Source of the DNA: Actinomadura sp. CNU-125
GTDB lineage: Bacteria > Actinomycetota > Actinomycetes > Streptosporangiales > Streptosporangiaceae
Reading direction: 5' to 3'
Assembly (NCBI RefSeq): GCF_001942465.1
Contig: NZ_MKJY01000111.1
Span: 62,001 to 126,000, forward strand
Length of the DNA: 64,000 bases
Positions 63,161 through 64,000 of the stretch are shown one piece after another. The position numbers and the translations under genes are program-made. The notes beneath the pieces were generated by a model. That model saw only the letters and a program-made list of their open reading frames with translations. It was not told where the DNA came from and searched no databases. How positions within the stretch are numbered: the stretch's first letter is position 1; every line of letters starts with the position of its first letter.

Positions 63161-64000
63161 TGGCCGGAACCGGCACCGCGCACCTGCGCCCCGACGCCGC
63201 ACCCGTCCTCGCCGTCCGCGACCTCACCGTCGAGTTCTCCGCGGGACGCGGCACCGTGCACGCCGTCTCCGGCGTCAGCTTCGACCTCCTCGACGGCGAG
63301 ACCCTCGGCATCCTCGGCGAGTCCGGCTGCGGGAAGTCCAGCGCCGGACGCGCGTCCTGCAGCTGCCGCCGCCGACGTCCGGTTCGGTCCGCCTCGGCGA
63401 CACCGAACTGACCGGGCTGCCCCGCGCCCGGCTGCGCGAACAGCGCGAACGCATGCAGATGATCCTGCAGAACCCGGTCGCCGCGCTGAACCCGCGCCGC
63501 CGCGTCCGCGACCTCGTCGCCGAGGGCCCGACGATCCGCGGCGCGCGCCCGTCCGCCGAACGCGTCGACGAGATCCTGCGCGCGGTCGGGCTCGACCCCG
63601 CGACCGTCCGCGACCGGCGGCCGCACGAACTGTCGGGCGGCCAGTGCCAGCGCGTCTGCATCGCCCGCGCGCTGATGACGGACCCGGACGTCCTCATCTG
63701 CGACGAACCCGTCTCGTCCCTCGACGTCTCCGTGCAGGCCCAGATCCTCAACCTGCTCGAACGCACCCGGGCCGAACGACGGCTGAGCATGATCTTCATC
63801 GCGCACGATCTGGCCGTGGTGAAGAACATCAGCGACCGCGTCCTCGTGATGTACCTCGGGAAGATCTGCGAGGTCGTGCCCTCGTCGTCGCTCGCGGGCG
63901 CCGCCCTGCACCCGTACACGCGGCTCCTCCTCGACTCCGTCCCCGAGGCGTCCGGCACGACCGCCGCCGTGGCGAGCACCGACCCGCCGTCCCCCCTCGA
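63160..64000 (+). CDS. ABC transporter ATP-binding protein, DppF/OppF type, partial (frame break near 63351)
   Basis: The fifth gene of the importer operon, cut by the window end. Residues up to about 64 ([37 protein letters not shown], Walker A) are in one frame. After loss of one G near 63351 the other frame carries the rest: [105 protein letters not shown] replaces the common GQRQR. It hydrolyses ATP together with the DppD-type subunit. The start overlaps the previous stop (TGATG). Confidence 0.82.

Overview
This window is very GC-rich (about 72-73% by eye), tightly packed DNA from a filamentous-type actinomycete. Supporting signs are strong G/C third-position bias, many GTG/TTG starts, mycothiol-era families (TIGR03086), an XRE/DUF397 pair, a family 2B encapsulin and a KstR/FadA5/KshA/HsaA steroid gene set. 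I infer the Actinomadura/Thermomonosporaceae neighbourhood, but no rRNA is present to prove it. No tRNA, rRNA, CRISPR array, insertion sequence or phage gene was recognised, and no stretch over 300 bp lacks a gene.

Layout. 1-12.4 kb: mixed accessory genes: a partial AraC regulator, an ABC-2 exporter with a GbsR/MarR regulator, a secreted serine hydrolase, a SMI1/KNR4-like protein, a family 2B encapsulin shell gene with no cargo gene beside it, a DedA protein, several regulator/target pairs and a LysR-YeiH pair. 12.4-19.3 kb: a six-gene minus-strand operon (nicF-nicE-nicD-nicX-FAD hydroxylase-gntR) plus a divergent MFS transporter. Together these encode conversion of 2,5-dihydroxypyridine to fumarate, the maleamate branch of nicotinate/pyridine breakdown. 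19.4-31.3 kb: a run of TetR-family regulators, each divergent from or leading its target (DHA2 exporter, acetyltransferase/SnoaL, MMPL, SDR, VOC and LLM enzymes, carotenoid oxygenase). Nearly all have a clear palindromic operator. 31.4-39.8 kb: a secreted esterase, a lower-GC XRE-DUF397-HATPase island, a PadR-controlled MacB-like ABC exporter, and a metallo-beta-lactamase gene with an LmrA-type operator. 39.9-58.4 kb: a steroid (sterol or bile-acid) catabolic cluster. It has a PaaI-like thioesterase, a fused FadE34-like acyl-CoA dehydrogenase, FadA5-like thiolase, FadD19-like ligase, several SDRs, a KstR-like regulator, a KstD-like Delta1-dehydrogenase, a secreted lipase, HsaA, KshA and a second acyl-CoA ligase. 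58.6-64 kb: a five-gene Opp/Dpp-type ABC importer, cut by the window end.

How the genes work together. The nic genes overlap by 4 bp start-to-stop and form one pathway. In the steroid cluster, ligases activate the side chain, the dehydrogenase/SDR/thiolase set shortens it, and KstD plus KshA open ring B for HsaA. A 15-bp motif (TCCCACTGAGTGGGA and variants) lies in three divergent promoters of this region, one beside the KstR-like gene, and may tie the ABC importer to the same regulon. Three copies of one conserved hairpin separate convergent gene pairs.

Caution on quality. About 23 single-base frame breaks interrupt otherwise well-conserved genes. Most look like loss of one G or C in a G/C run, which points to draft-sequence error rather than real decay. 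I therefore list those genes as CDS over their full recognisable extent and give the break position. Only the truncated TetR at 37.8-38.2 kb is listed as a pseudogene.
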